Positions 60,401 through 62,032 are shown, numbered from the stretch's first letter. The stretch: 64,000 nt of DNA from Nematopogon swammerdamellus (GCA_946902875.1 OX336336.1:3566545-3630544), one strand, 5' to 3'. The notes: generated from the letters alone by a model not told the origin. Numbers and translations: made by a program.

Positions 60401-60463
60401 TACCAGGACAACATACCGCAGCAGGAGCACAGCTTCAAGTCACAGAGGCCCGGCAGAAACTGA
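17196..60463 (+). CDS. Obstructor/CPAP3-family chitin-binding cuticle protein (partial, 5 exons)
   Basis: Joined exons: 17196-17435, 43727-43915, 55338-55458, 56176-56272 and 60362-60463. Together with one base from an unseen first exon they encode about 249 codons ending TGA at 60461-60463. The product has the end of a signal peptide ([12 protein letters not shown]), three ChtBD2/peritrophin-A domains of six cysteines each, and a short Pro/Thr- and Gln/Asn-rich tail. Three ChtBD2 domains and this length define the secreted CPAP3 (obstructor) proteins, which bind chitin in the exoskeletal cuticle and tracheal lining and organise the chitin matrix. The exact paralogue is not assigned; the domain sequences look unlike my recollection of Gasp and obstructor-A or -B, but that was not tested. 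All exon joins keep phase and all introns are GT-AG. The start codon is not securely located (see 13423-13522). Confidence 0.93.
19170..19530 (-). mobile_element. Composite tRNA/5S rRNA SINE (in copy B)
   Basis: Same structure as at 4640-4995. The 5S rRNA-like block is at 19433-19476, between a tRNA-type A box (complement of CACTGAGCTATCG near 19506) and a B box (GGAATCCGAACC near 19400). It shares the junctions of copy A, so it was copied as part of the larger repeat rather than inserted separately. Confidence 0.7.
19653..20020. repeat. Long hairpin at the 3' end of copy B
   Basis: About 150-bp arms (19653-19801 and 19871-20020) fold on one another, including GAACCCTAGAGTTGAAGGCG and its complement, around a loop of about 70 nt containing GATGCATGAAAGAAAACATG. 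The same hairpin is complete in copy C (44957-45320), shorter at 59840-59990, partly present at 6800-7010 and reduced to one arm in copy A. Confidence 0.85.
20340..20520 (-). mobile_element. Fragment of the AACCCCCGAC-ended family
   Basis: AGCTAAGAACCATCCCGATT, AAAAAAAACCGCATCCAGAT and AGGAGCTACGATGTCACAGT are the complement of units in the element at 34989-36113. Confidence 0.6.
20800..20935 (-). mobile_element. SINE-like 3' fragment, inverse
   Basis: GAAACTGACACGGTTGGCTA followed by CACCGATATCGGGTGAAC-type sequence with a CACCTA duplication. It is followed at 20935-21000 by a short LINE C-terminal remnant reading [13 protein letters not shown]. Confidence 0.6.
21012..21370. mobile_element. 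CTGTAAGGGATGGTCATGGAG...GCCGCGGGCA repeat
   Basis: It starts ATAATAAATCTGTAAGGGAT, includes ATGTTCCTCCATAACTCTTA and CGATAATCCGAATTCGATGA, and ends ACGAATTTCACGCGAACGAAGCCGCGGGC. Other copies are at 30090-30440 (inverse), 31745-31935, 33268-33345, 40115-40350 and 54600-54715. The shared tail suggests a non-autonomous partner of an RTE-type LINE or a Helitron-like element; not resolved. Confidence 0.6.
21732..21788 (-). mobile_element. SINE-like 3' end, truncated at the exon copy
   Basis: Only the last ~57 bp of the SINE-like family (GGAAACTGACACGGTTGGCT...CCGTGATGTCA). It breaks off exactly where the inverted exon 2 copy begins at 21789. Confidence 0.65.
21789..21936 (-). pseudogene. Inverted, broken partial copy of obstructor exon 2
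   Basis: The reverse complement matches 17183-17320 almost base for base: TCTCTTCCCCAGGGCTCCTG, CTCTCCGTCGGA, TTCGTTCGCCGCGCAAGTGG and on through the second and third cysteine codons to GGACAGACC (GGGCAGACC in exon 2). It keeps the intron acceptor, so it arose by DNA duplication and not from mRNA. About 10 extra bases (GGTGGTCGGAGT) after CTCCGTCGGA break the reading frame, and the copy stops before the last three cysteines. It lies inside intron 2 on the strand opposite the gene, between a SINE end and a Penelope-like remnant. Confidence 0.92.
21937..22840 (+). pseudogene. Penelope-like retroelement remnant with GIY-YIG domain
   Basis: Fragments in shifting plus-strand frames read [50 protein letters not shown], then [20 protein letters not shown] and, after an in-frame TAG at about 22322, [10 protein letters not shown] and ICEHALDS. 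The Y-I-P-C-x-CG-x-x-YIGQT-x-R pattern is the GIY-YIG endonuclease with zinc-type cysteines found at the C-terminus of Penelope-like elements. The preceding linker and the following [20 protein letters not shown] also fit. Only the RT end, linker and endonuclease remain, broken by frameshifts near 22145 and 22198 and at least one stop, so it is dead and 5'-truncated. Confidence 0.82.
22850..24500. other. Mixed AT-rich intron sequence with TTCCGTA fragments
   Basis: No gene seen. Partial TTCCGTA-family starts lie at 23230-23300 and 24120-24200, with a (GACG)n tract at 23898-23926. The rest is unassigned AT-rich intron. Confidence 0.4.
24504..25396. mobile_element. Fold-back element of GCCGAAGGCCGAGC tandem units
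   Basis: The ends are inverted: CCCGCGGCTCCGCTCGCGTG at 24513 and the complement CACGCGAGCGAAGCCGCGGG at 25369. Between them, three plus-oriented units of about 68 bp (GCGAGGCCGAAGGCCGAGCT) are followed from about 24750 by about nine inverted units (AGCTCGGCCTTCGGCCTCGC). Each unit carries AAGAAAGTAAGTAACT or its complement. A similar pair lies at 50985-51200 (+) and 52965-53205 (-). Confidence 0.8.
25396..26395. other. AT-rich intron with CAGTGG-TTTGCG repeats and (CAAA)n
   Basis: Two partial copies of a 'CACTATA...AGTTTCGTCNAATTCCGTTCAGTGG' repeat tail lie at about 25605-25655 and 25960-26005; the second ends in (ACAA)n at 26017-26051. No gene recognised. Confidence 0.4.
26399..26685 (+). 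mobile_element. Dispersed repeat, AACACCG family
   Basis: TACCGGATCGGTGTTGTTCT, ACAGCACAACACCGGCCACC and CATGATTCGATGGAAGG through to TTAGTCGCCTTTTATGGCAT and CACCGGCCCCACGCGG. Immediately upstream (26345-26398) is a fragment of the tRNA-SINE 3' region (CCAAGAGGAACTATCTTCTC). Confidence 0.6.
26690..28190. other. AT-rich intron, few repeats
   Basis: Nothing recognised except a partial TTCCGTA/(GACG) piece near 27590-27690 (GGCTACCTATTACGATTCAC...GGACGGACG). No motif in the open frames. Confidence 0.35.
28200..28262 (-). mobile_element. tRNA-derived SINE head fragment
   Basis: CCGCACCACTGAGCTACCGA is the complement of TCGGTAGCTCAGTGGTGCGG, a tRNA A-box region like that in the composite SINE. 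It is only about 60 bp and carries no B box. Confidence 0.5.
28736..29112. mobile_element. GC-rich terminal-inverted-repeat element, ~375 bp
   Basis: The left end AAGCCGCGTACAGACCTAGC continues with GAGCGAGAGC, and its complement on the right ends GCTAGGTCTGTACGCGGCTT at 29112. The inner part is GC- and CpG-rich, unlike its AT-rich surroundings. No transposase. Overlapping open frames on both strands (28822-29052, 28990-29190) follow from the composition. Confidence 0.78.
29290..29640 (+). other. Possible solo LTR
   Basis: TATAAATAGAG at about 29479 (TATA-like), a perfect stem-loop GTTCCTGG-AAG-CCAGGAAC at 29488-29506, AATAAA at 29514, and then TTCAATTTGGTGGGTCCGGG at 29624, resembling the junction of an LTR with a primer-binding site. 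The matching left boundary was not found, so this is tentative. Confidence 0.25.
29728..30095. mobile_element. GTCTGTAAAGTCG...GTTATCACGTCA element
   Basis: It follows a GCCCGCGGCTTCGCTCGCGT tail. The unit runs from TTGGTTGTCTGTAAAGTCGC through TACGTGATAACGTCA and GATGGAACGTGACACTTTTT to AAGACGTTATCACGTC. A second copy in inverse orientation is at 62938-63305. Confidence 0.6.
30096..30450 (-). mobile_element. Copy of the GTAAGGGATGGTCATGG repeat, inverse
   Basis: Complementary order to 21012-21370: GAAACATAC-type blocks, AGAGTTATGGAGGAACATAC, CATAGAGTCTACAGACGCAG and TTACTCCATGACCATCCCTT, then a GCCCGCGGCTACGCTTCGCG tail. Confidence 0.6.
30549..30966 (-). mobile_element. Full-length dispersed SINE/LINE-tail repeat, inverse
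   Basis: The T-run and GGAAACTGACACGGTTGGCT at the left, GGTGAACTAGGTGTCATGTC, GTCGCAAAAGGCGACTAAG, ACCTCTCATCTTTGCACGGT, then GCAGCACAACACCGACTACT and GTCGGGATACAGCGTATG at the right. It shows that the two commonest repeat types here are parts of one unit. Confidence 0.68.
31064..31455 (+). mobile_element. (GACA)n-bearing TTCCGTA family element
   Basis: It begins ACCGGCCAAGTGCGAGTCGA with ACTCGCGCACCGAGGGTTCC, passes CATGGTCGGCGCCACTCACG and the GACAGACAGA tract at 31396, and ends GATACGGAACCCTAAAAA. GGGTTCCGTATC (31100) and GATACGGAACCC (31440) form an inverted terminal pair. Confidence 0.78.
31745..31935 (-). mobile_element. Fragment of the GTAAGGGATGGTCATGG repeat
   Basis: GGATGATCGGTTTAAGAGTT, ATAGAGTCTACAAACGCAGT and TTACTCCATGACCATTTCTT, complementary to 21012-21370. 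Confidence 0.6.
32035..32490. other. GC-rich block with 3'UTR-like tail
   Basis: GC-rich from 32035 to 32350, with GGAGCTCTCCGAGATGGGGG at 32213 and the partly complementary TCCCGGAGAGCTCCGTAGCC at 32294. The following AT-rich part holds AATAAAG near 32473. It looks like the end of a retroelement, but no recognisable protein motif survives. Confidence 0.35.
32491..33265. other. AT-rich intron, nothing recognised
   Basis: Low-complexity AT sequence apart from a GC-rich patch at 33090-33125. No supported feature. Confidence 0.35.
33459..33560 (-). pseudogene. LINE tail fragment (RTE-like)
   Basis: CAGTCAGTAAGGCGTGTAAG, CGTCCACCGCTGGACATACG and CCTCTCCAATTTTACGACG match 56965-57020, where they adjoin an RTE-type ORF2 C-terminus on the minus strand. 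Confidence 0.55.
33648..34030 (+). mobile_element. (GACA)n-bearing TTCCGTA family element, 3' end eroded
   Basis: Same order as 31064-31455, starting ACCGGCCAAGTGCGAGTCGA; GACAGACAGA tract at 33978. It stops after TACGCTTAGTAATAGGGATT without the closing GATACGGAACCC. Confidence 0.75.
34300..34512. repeat. (TTTTA)n microsatellite, ~210 bp
   Basis: About 40 almost perfect pentamer units with one TTTTG variant and a degenerate TTATC end. The repeating ILFYF frames here are artefacts. Confidence 0.97.
34989..36113. mobile_element. AACCCCCGAC-ended repeat with tandem interior
   Basis: Left TAACCCCCGACGAAAAAAAA, right AAGGGTCGGGGGTTTTT: inverted 10-bp ends. Inside are a (GT)n tract (35034-35054), a nested SINE-like copy (35064-35153), and three tandem units marked by GGACCGAT-TTG-TGCGGTTTTTTT and TTTAATCGGGATGGTTCTTA (35510-35950). 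An antisense fragment of the same unit is at 20340-20520. Confidence 0.65.
36523..36800 (-). mobile_element. Dispersed repeat, AACACCG family
   Basis: CGTAAAAGGCGAATAAGGGA, GATGCCGTGCTAAAGGGCGA, CTCTCACCTTGGCACGGTAC and GTGGTCGGTGTTGTGCTGTA to GTCGGGATTCAGCGTGTG. Confidence 0.68.
36818..37100 (-). pseudogene. LINE ORF2 C-terminal remnant
   Basis: The minus frame reads [20 protein letters not shown] then [20 protein letters not shown]. This is the LWNxLP...[12 protein letters not shown] signature at the end of non-LTR retrotransposon ORF2. No reverse transcriptase core is attached. Confidence 0.78.
37105..37350 (+). mobile_element. SINE 3' region, related to the 1627 family
   Basis: CCGTTCGGAATCGTTGTAAA, GGTCCCTTCCTTTTCGCCTT, TAGGGGGTAGGCTCAAATTG and TTGGTACCACCACACTGGAC correspond to the complement of the 1795-1900 part of the tRNA-derived SINE. 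Confidence 0.55.
37756..38516 (-). mobile_element. TTCCGTA family element split by a nested insertion
   Basis: TAGGGTTCCGTATCCGTCGT...GGGACCCTATTA (37757-37794) resumes at 38133 with ACTAAGCCTACGCCGTCTGT, then continues to GATACGGAACCCTCGGTGCG and a T-run. The insertion between (about 37795-38130) starts with (TATG)n and TTCTTTATTGAACACCAATT, a repeat tail also seen near 44820, 47260 and 53870. Confidence 0.72.
38517..38885 (-). mobile_element. tRNA-derived SINE, near full length
   Basis: Second copy of the 1627-2024 SINE: CCGGTATGGGCGGCTGAGTC at the 3' end, CTTCCCTGGATTGCTGGCTA, and the head with GGACTCAAACCCCGGACCTC (a degenerate B box). The A box is lost by truncation at 38885. It is inserted directly against the T-run of the preceding element. 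Confidence 0.7.
39083..39207 (+). mobile_element. SINE-like 3' fragment with A-tail
   Basis: GTCCAGTTCAGTGTAGCCGG through GGTGTTATGGGCTGACATCA to CCAACCGTGTCAGTTTCCAT and 16 A residues. It interrupts a TTCCGTA-family fragment (39035-39260). Confidence 0.72.
39430..39457. repeat. Poly(C) run of 28
   Basis: A 28-base C homopolymer followed by a C/T-rich stretch to 39475. Unusually long for an AT-rich genome. Its length may be affected by assembly or sequencing error. Confidence 0.9.
39800..40026. mobile_element. hAT-like fold-back MITE, ~227 bp
   Basis: TAGAGTGTTTTCATTTTACG at the left is matched by CGTAAAATGAAAACACTCTA at the right. The arms go on inward (GACCGCGCGGAGCTCAGTAG and its complement), almost closing the palindrome. 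ACTGCTAG and ACTGCTGA just outside are a possible imperfect 8-bp duplication. Confidence 0.8.
40110..40350 (+). mobile_element. Copy of the GTAAGGGATGGTCATGG repeat
   Basis: ATCTGTAAGGGATGGTCATG, GTGTAGACTCTATTTATGAT, TGTTCCTCCATAACTCTTAA and ATTGTACGGGACACAGGATA. Confidence 0.65.
40533..41160. mobile_element. Two adjacent CCCGCG-headed RTE/SINE-like tails
   Basis: The first unit starts CTAGCTTTTGCCCGCGACTT and ends in an (ATCC)n tract and CGCGTTTATAATATTAC at about 40945. The second starts AGCTGTGCCCGCGGCTCCGC at 40950 and ends with (ACAG/ACAT)n near 41140. A close relative of the second, inverse, is at 60115-60318. Confidence 0.55.
41614..41905. repeat. Minisatellite, 7 units of ~41 bp
   Basis: Units read TTCTCTGCAGTGCTGTTTTT then AGGGTTCAGTGCCAGAATAT. 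Seven head-to-tail units with small substitutions (CAGCG/CAGTG, AAAATATA/AGAATATA). No other copy in the window. Confidence 0.9.
41930..42165 (-). mobile_element. Dispersed repeat, AACACCG family
   Basis: GATGCCGTGCTAAAGGGCAA, CTCTCACCTTGGCAAGGTCC, TGGTCGGTGTTATGCTGTAA and TTACTCTGCTTACCCCGATT. Confidence 0.7.
42468..42990. mobile_element. Inverted-repeat element with ~150-bp arms
   Basis: AGGCAAACATCACATCGTAT at 42468 is matched by ATACGATGTGATGTTTGCCT at 42970. The arms extend to TTCTCTGAAAAATAAGTGG (42597) and CCACTAATTTTTCAGAGA. The loop holds a GC-rich patch (42640-42700). GTACCCC occurs outside both ends. Confidence 0.78.
43469..43700 (+). mobile_element. SINE-like repeat abutting exon 3 acceptor
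   Basis: TAGGTGGTAGGGTTTATCCC, GGCCGGTCGAAACGGCTATG, GGTGTTATGGGCTGACATCA and CCAACCGTGTCAGTTTCC with a run of A. It ends about 26 bp before the exon 3 acceptor. The only native sequence left before the exon is TAAGCCCGTACGTGTTGTGTCCACAG in two parts. Confidence 0.75.
43727..43915 (+). CDS. Exon 3: ChtBD2 domain 2
   Basis: The acceptor is TGTGTCCACAG|AT and the donor CACC|GTGAGT; phase 1 in and phase 1 out, 189 bp. It encodes [37 protein letters not shown], then [25 protein letters not shown]. All six cysteines and the YWTCWNG chitin-contact segment are intact. Being symmetrical (1-1), it could be skipped or circularised without breaking the frame. Confidence 0.94.
43916..44302. other. Start of intron 3, AT-rich
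   Basis: Repetitive TTAATTACAATTAC-type sequence with TACAGTT motifs recurring every 20-40 bases, continuing at 44720-44830 beyond a SINE-like insertion. No gene. Confidence 0.45.
44303..44545 (-). mobile_element. SINE-like repeat, inverse
   Basis: T-run, TTGAAACTGACACAGTTGGC, CACCTACAACATCCGTGTGA, GGTGAACTAAGTGCCATGTC, GCGGTGGTAACAACCCGGGC. It splits the TACAGTT-rich intron sequence. Confidence 0.7.
44957..47153 (-). mobile_element. Composite repeat, copy C (~2.2 kb), inverse
   Basis: Reverse complement of copies A and B: it begins with the complete 3' hairpin (44957-45320), then the tRNA/5S SINE in plus orientation (45447-45803), a three-unit remnant of the tandem array (45800-45995), and ends GGAAGTCGGTTAA. 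Near 46425-46470 it carries CCCAAAGAGTTTGAATTACG, not seen in A or B. The internal array is shorter, so C separated from A and B earlier, or lost units. Confidence 0.82.
45447..45803 (+). mobile_element. Composite tRNA/5S rRNA SINE (in copy C)
   Basis: A box TAGCTCAGTGGT at 45457-45468, 5S rRNA-like block 45495-45539 (GTTAAGCAACGCTGGGTGCG, then GTCAGTACTTGGATGGGTGA), and B box GGTTCGGATTCC at 45561-45572. After these comes the common CGGTCGAAACGGCTATGTAA body and GGTGATGTTGC, where the tandem array begins. Being in plus orientation, this is the clearest copy to read. Confidence 0.72.
47154..48060. other. Intron sequence with repeat tails
   Basis: A GC-rich patch lies at 47510-47560, and a possible retroelement fragment at 47690-47920 (CACGCCTGTTTCCCAGTGGA, CATGCCCGATCTGGTCCAGG). 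No protein motif is clear. Confidence 0.35.
48065..48485 (-). mobile_element. (GACA)n-bearing TTCCGTA family element
   Basis: TAGGGTTCCGTATCCGGTAC, (GTCC)n at 48133-48160, GTAGCCCGTTGAAATTTTCA and CATGACATGGCGATACGGAA, then GAGTTCGACTCGCAGTTGGC and a T-run. Confidence 0.78.
48890..49080 (-). mobile_element. TTCCGTA family element, truncated
   Basis: GGTTTCCGTACCCCGTACAG, CTAAGCCTATGCCGTCTGTC and TTGAAATTTTCACAGAATAT. It breaks off after CCCCCATACGAGAAAC. Confidence 0.65.
49081..49689. other. AT-rich intron, nothing recognised
   Basis: Two loosely similar stretches (49205-49320 and 49440-49650) share CAATCTACGT and CCTGT motifs. No gene or RNA signal. Confidence 0.35.
49690..49855 (-). mobile_element. 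Dispersed repeat, AACACCG family, internally deleted
   Basis: ATAGCCCCACTGCATCTCTC, CGTAAAAGGCGACTAAGGTA, then directly GATTACTCTGCTTACCCTGA and GTCGGGATACAGCATGCG. Confidence 0.65.
49856..50733. other. AT-rich intron, nothing recognised
   Basis: No repeat family or motif identified; open frames of 60-96 codons (50326-50735) look incidental. Confidence 0.3.
50734..50866. mobile_element. Fold-back MITE, ~130 bp
   Basis: GATCGAGCTTTAGAAAGTGA and the right arm TCTCTTTCTAAAGCTCGATG pair. The arms continue through TTGTAGAG and GTCGTCTC to a centre near GAACTCGCACG. Both arms differ by a few bases. Confidence 0.75.
50985..51200 (+). repeat. GCCGAAGGCCGAGC tandem units
   Basis: Three plus-oriented units like those at 24504-25396 (GGCGAGGCCGAAGGCCGAGC). 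With the inverted units at 52965-53205 they bracket about 1.8 kb. Confidence 0.75.
51201..51719. other. Unassigned stretch, partly GC-rich
   Basis: GC-rich near 51430-51530, with GATTGGCC (an inverted CCAAT-type box) at 51470. It could be a MITE or a regulatory patch; nothing decisive. Confidence 0.3.
51720..51905 (-). mobile_element. tRNA-SINE 3' fragment
   Basis: ATCACCTCCGAGAAGGTAAG, CCATACCGGAGACTTCCCTG and GATTGCTGGCTATACTGGAC match 1690-1860. It runs directly into the next repeat. Confidence 0.7.
51906..52207 (-). mobile_element. Dispersed repeat, AACACCG family
   Basis: TTTCCCACTGCATCTCTCCC, GATGCCGTGCTAAAAGGCGA, CTCTCACTTTGGCACGGTCC, AACACCGATTACTCTGCTTA and GTCGGGATACAGCGTGTGG. Confidence 0.7.
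52498..52875. mobile_element. Inverted-repeat element with 48-bp ends
   Basis: GGGCAGCATATTTCCAAAGT and TAGGCGAGTTGCTCTGATTG at the left are matched by CCAATCAGAGCAACTCGCAT and GACTTTGGATATATGCCGCC at the right. About 270 bp lies between. The ends differ at several bases, so it is old. Confidence 0.72.
52965..53205 (-). repeat. Inverted GCCGAAGGCCGAGC units with GCCGCGGGCA end
   Basis: Three minus-oriented units (AGCTCGGCCTTCGGCCTCGC) followed by ATTTCACGCGAGCGAAGCCG and CGGGCAACAGCC, the same right end as the element at 24504-25396. Confidence 0.75.
53490..53615 (-). mobile_element. tRNA/5S SINE head, variant copy
   Basis: CGGTCACCCATCCAATTACT and GACCGCGCTCATGTGTGCTT are the complement of the 5S-like block. 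GCGCCACTGAGCGTGCTACC is a disrupted tRNA A-box region carrying an extra GCGT. It shows that the tRNA/5S arrangement exists outside the large composite repeat. Confidence 0.6.
53855..54000 (+). mobile_element. LINE/SINE tail with TAGAA start
   Basis: AATAGAATAGAATATACTTT, AATTGCACAAAAGGCGAACT and TCTGCCAGTCAACCTGATTT match tails near 37810, 44820 and 47260. Confidence 0.5.
54038..54225 (+). mobile_element. tRNA-SINE 3' end with (AATAG)n tail
   Basis: CTCTAGTCCAGTATAGCTAG, GGAAGTCTCCGGTATGGCAC and CTTCTCGG read to GACTCAGCCACCCAT, followed directly by about 13 AATAG units (54158-54222). The pentamer array grows from the SINE's 3' end. Confidence 0.78.
54365..54600 (+). pseudogene. LINE ORF2 C-terminal remnant
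   Basis: The plus frame reads [20 protein letters not shown], then [20 protein letters not shown], and after a frameshift [20 protein letters not shown]. This is another diverged RT C-terminus ('WN.LP...F.LG.FKR.VNR' type). A similar fragment ([13 protein letters not shown]) lies at 20935-21000. Confidence 0.7.
54600..54715 (-). mobile_element. Fragment of the GTAAGGGATGGTCATGG repeat
   Basis: ATAGAGTCTACAAACGCAAT and AAGTAACTTACTCCATGACC. Confidence 0.6.
54985..55075 (-). mobile_element. Short dispersed repeat fragment
   Basis: GCCACCTCTCACTATTGCAC and TTCCACCGAGTCATGCAGCA of the AACACCG family. Confidence 0.6.
55120..55285 (-). mobile_element. SINE-like fragment abutting exon 4
   Basis: CGACCTTTCATTCAGTGCGG, GGTACCAACCCGGGCGGGTT, TAGTCGCCTTTTACGACATA and AGTACCGGCCCCACACGGTA. 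It ends about 50 bp before the exon 4 acceptor. Confidence 0.72.
55338..55458 (+). CDS. Exon 4: first part of ChtBD2 domain 3
   Basis: The acceptor is CATTGTTCCAG|CT and the donor GACAG|GTCTCG; 121 bp, phase 1 in, phase 2 out. It encodes [40 protein letters not shown], the first four cysteines of the third chitin-binding domain, with the YWQCQGG contact segment. The fifth and sixth cysteines are on exon 5. The donor lacks the usual R-A-G-T after GT but is needed for the frame. Confidence 0.92.
55690..55815 (-). pseudogene. LINE ORF2 C-terminal fragment in intron 4
   Basis: The reverse complement holds the same [14 protein letters not shown] stretch as 36818-37100: GCGAATGCGATGCTGGCCTG, ACAGGTGTCTATTCAGGCCT, CTCTTGAAGGACCGAAGGG. 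Too short for further classification. Confidence 0.55.
56176..56272 (+). CDS. Exon 5: end of ChtBD2 domain 3 and linker
   Basis: The acceptor is TTGTTTTTTCAG|AC and the donor AGACAG|GTATAT; 97 bp, phase 2 in, phase 0 out. It completes [14 protein letters not shown], the last two cysteines of domain 3, then [19 protein letters not shown], a Pro/Thr/acidic linker likely to be extended and perhaps O-glycosylated. Confidence 0.92.
56273..56345 (+). mobile_element. SINE 3' fragment at the exon 5 donor
   Basis: CATGGCCTCTGGGCCCTCTG, ATTCAGCCACCCATACCGGA and an ATTTTATTTT tail match the 3' end of the tRNA-derived SINE. It begins within about 15 bp of the exon 5 donor. Confidence 0.6.
56345..56470 (-). 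pseudogene. LINE-tail fragment
   Basis: CGATGTCCATGGACATTCTG, TGATGCACGGTGATTGCGAA and CCTGCCGGCCTGAAGGAGCC, shared with 37080-37145 and 57160-57210. Confidence 0.55.
56525..56920 (+). mobile_element. (GACG/GACA)n-bearing TTCCGTA family element
   Basis: AGCGCCACTCACGCCATCTA, ATTCGGTAGATGGCGCGCGC, AACGGGCTACCTATTACGGT, then a GACGGACGGACAGACAGACG tract (56811-56871), GGCGTAGGCTTAGTAATAGG and GATACGGAACTCTAAAAA. The 5' end (ACCGGCCAAGTGCG) is missing. Confidence 0.76.
56983..57165 (-). pseudogene. LINE ORF2 C-terminal remnant (RTE-like)
   Basis: The minus frame reads [20 protein letters not shown], then [19 protein letters not shown] and [11 protein letters not shown]. GRPxxRWxDDIK...W...A..RxxW...GEAYVQQW is the standard end of RTE/BovB-type ORF2. 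It is fused upstream to another LINE end (57165-57275, HDIRNHRAS). Confidence 0.8.
57276..57866. other. Intron 5 sequence, nothing recognised
   Basis: Includes a short (TC)n at 57462-57475. No gene or repeat family identified up to the mariner insertion. Confidence 0.35.
57869..59148 (-). mobile_element. Mariner transposon, ~1.28 kb, TA target duplication
   Basis: Left end TTAGGTCGGGGAAAAAGTTT, right end AAGACTTTTTCCCCGACCTT: inverted repeats of about 27 bp (GGTCGGGGAAAAAGTNTNTTCGCA). TA stands immediately outside both ends (57867-57868 and 59149-59150). The length is that of a complete mariner. It carries a broken transposase on the minus strand and sits in intron 5. Confidence 0.92.
57985..58962 (-). 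pseudogene. Mariner transposase, broken
   Basis: Fragments on the minus strand in order: [20 protein letters not shown] with RSGRPVTDK (N-terminal helix-turn-helix region, 58738-58962); [19 protein letters not shown] (about 58600); [20 protein letters not shown] with [19 protein letters not shown] (58209-58532); and, in a shifted frame, [11 protein letters not shown] (about 58215-58245) then [19 protein letters not shown]. These match the irritans/mori-type mariner catalytic domain; the aspartates of GDEKW, HHDN and the later SD can all be seen. At least three frameshifts or stops (about 58737, 58540 and 58260) make it inactive. Confidence 0.88.
59150..59630. other. AT-rich intron 5 sequence
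   Basis: No feature recognised beyond A- and T-runs; small open frames look incidental. Confidence 0.35.
59636..59995 (+). mobile_element. Short relative of the composite repeat
   Basis: GTGAACCGATTTCGATGATT, GGTCAAGATCGGATTGGAAA, the palindrome GCGAGGCCGAAGGCCGAGCG within GGAATCGCGAGG, and a 3' hairpin built on GAACCCTAGAGTTAAAGGCG (arms about 59840-59920 and 59938-59990). It lacks the SINE and tandem array. Confidence 0.7.
60115..60318 (-). mobile_element. RTE/SINE-like tail abutting exon 6
   Basis: (TGTC/TATG)n, CCGCTTATAACTCGAGAACC and CACTGAACCGATTTTAATAA, ending GAGCGGGCGGAGCCGCGGGC and ACAGCTAG. Inverse of the unit at 40950-41150. It stops about 43 bp before the exon 6 acceptor. Confidence 0.65.
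60362..60463 (+). CDS. Exon 6: C-terminal tail and stop
   Basis: The acceptor is ATTTATTTCAG|GG, phase 0; 102 bp including TGA at 60461-60463. It encodes [20 protein letters not shown] then [13 protein letters not shown], a hydrophilic Gln/Asn/Arg-rich tail without cysteines. Confidence 0.9.
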   Translation, partial: GNQQRPHIRQGNDYQDNIPQQEHSFKSQRPGRN

Positions 60464-60950
60464 ACCTGTGTGCCCGCCCGCCTGTTGCTCTAAGTCGATC
60501 GTGTCGCACGCACGCAACCGATAATCAACAATCGTGTTTTAATAGAAAACTTAATTATAAACACATCCATCCATACGTACAACCTTGTCACAGTTAACCC
60601 ATCGCGCGTCAACGGCAAATACCGGCCGAAAATGGCGCAAGTCGATTAGGTTGGTAAAGTTCTATGTGTGTTCTGTCATTTTTGTTGGTCATAGCCTGCC
60701 CGATTTCGAATGTAAACACGGTCGACTTAGACGGCACGGTAGCTTCGTTTAGACTTGACTTCGTTTTCGTCTTCACTTACAATTCAATTATATAATTATT
60801 TTGTAATTAAATTACGAAATGGCGTACGCTGTGTTGGCAGATCCTTAAAAGAACTATTGAAAATTCTTACTAAGCACATGGGAAGGTGTGGATCTAACCT
60901 TACGATGGCTTCACCGAACATATCCATCGGCAGTAGAGGAGGGTATTAAT
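60464..60950 (+). other. Probable 3' untranslated region start
   Basis: Follows the stop codon directly, with no recognised repeat for about 450 bp. No AATAAA was seen close by; the next clear ones downstream are near 62223 and at 62567 (AATAAA in TTCTTAATAAAAATG). The 3' end of the transcript is therefore not placed. Confidence 0.4.
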
Positions 60951-61099
60951 CGAGGTCGGGACTAGCGAGTGGCCACTCTAAATTTCCCGCGCATGCTTCA
61001 CGTTTCGGCTCGCATCAAGCCCTCGTCAGCTAGTCTGCGTTGACTAGGACGCGGGGAAACACCAGTCCCGCTCTCGACCAACCTCTCTCTACCTATCCA

Positions 61100-61345
61100 T
61101 ATTCAGTAGGATGCTTCCGTGACGTTTTCGAAGCTCTCTCCATGTATGAGCTTAGCGTCGATCTTGGCAGCCCTAGATTCTTGAAGAGACTGTAGAGCGA
61201 CTTCGCTGATAGTTCTCTTGCTCCGACTTCCACAGCGAAGAGATCAGTCCTGAATCCATTTCTCACAATCCGGTCTACTAAGTTGCAGTACTTGTTAAGT
61301 TTGATGTTGTGGTCCTTCGGTATATTACTTTCCCATGGAACTGTA
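61100..61345 (-). pseudogene. Retroelement polyprotein fragment
   Basis: The minus frame reads LVELTVPWESNIPKDHNIKL, NKYCNLVDRIVRNGFRTDLF and AVEVGARELSAKSLYSLFK. The 'ELTVPWE...KY..L......G......VEVG.RG' pattern recurs in retroelement-derived proteins of animals. It lies just after a repeat (60955-61080) and is only about 80 codons. Confidence 0.55.
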
Positions 61346-61494
61346 AGTTCAACAAGTACCTACTACATGCTTTGTCGCTTTTGTGAATATGAGTATATCC
61401 GGTCTTAATATTGTGGTACAGATTTCAGAAGGCATCTGGTAATGCTTCTCATGTGCCCATCGGCAGTAGAGGAGAGTGTTTCAATAGCGCTCCG

Positions 61495-61640
61495 GACTCC
61501 GGACACGTTCCCCTGAACAAGTTTGCACATCTTATGAAGAAAGTGCCATCACCATACTGCGACGTGTGTGGCAAACCTGAAGATGTTTAATCACTTGCTG
61601 GTGACGTGTGAGAGGGGTTCAGTCGAGAGACAACAACTGG
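61495..61640 (+). pseudogene. LINE RNase H/zinc-knuckle C-terminal remnant
   Basis: The plus frame reads SGHVPLNKFAHLMKKVPSPY-C-DV-C-GKPEDV; after a one-base shift, HLLVT-C-ERGS follows. GHxPLNxFxxxMxKVxSPxCxxCGxxEDxxHxLxxC is the C-terminal zinc motif of R1/Jockey-type LINE polyproteins. The run ends at the MITE starting at 61641. Confidence 0.7.
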
Positions 61641-61844
61641 ATATAGTACCACCAGGAAGTTATGATGCGTGGGAAATATGCGAAACTGTCTGCATTCCTA
61701 AGGAACGTAAACTTTCGATCGAAAGTTTGTCGATAATTTAGGTTATTAATTCATACAATTTATCGACAAACTTTCAACCGAAAGTTCACATCGGTTCAGT
61801 TTCGCGTGTTTCCCACGCATCATAACATCCTGGTGACACTATAC
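61641..61844. mobile_element. Fold-back MITE, ~204 bp
   Basis: TATAGTACCACCAGGAAGTT and TGATGCGTGGGAAATATGCG at the left match the complement of CGCGTGTTTCCCACGCATCA and AACATCCTGGTGACACTATA at the right. An inner pair, GAAAGTTTGTCGATAA and TTATCGACAAACTTTC, closes most of the fold. Confidence 0.8.
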
Positions 61845-62032
61845 CTAACTACAGCTAAGATGTTGCAAGTTACACAATCATGTTAGCCTGCAACGAGGCC
61901 ATACAATTTTATTACATATTTTTATTTTATTTTTTACTATTACATAAGTAAATTGTTCATGTGTTATATATAATAATAATTAAATATTTCTTCATTAGAT
62001 AGATGCAAAGCCGAAAATGAAGAGGAAAAAAT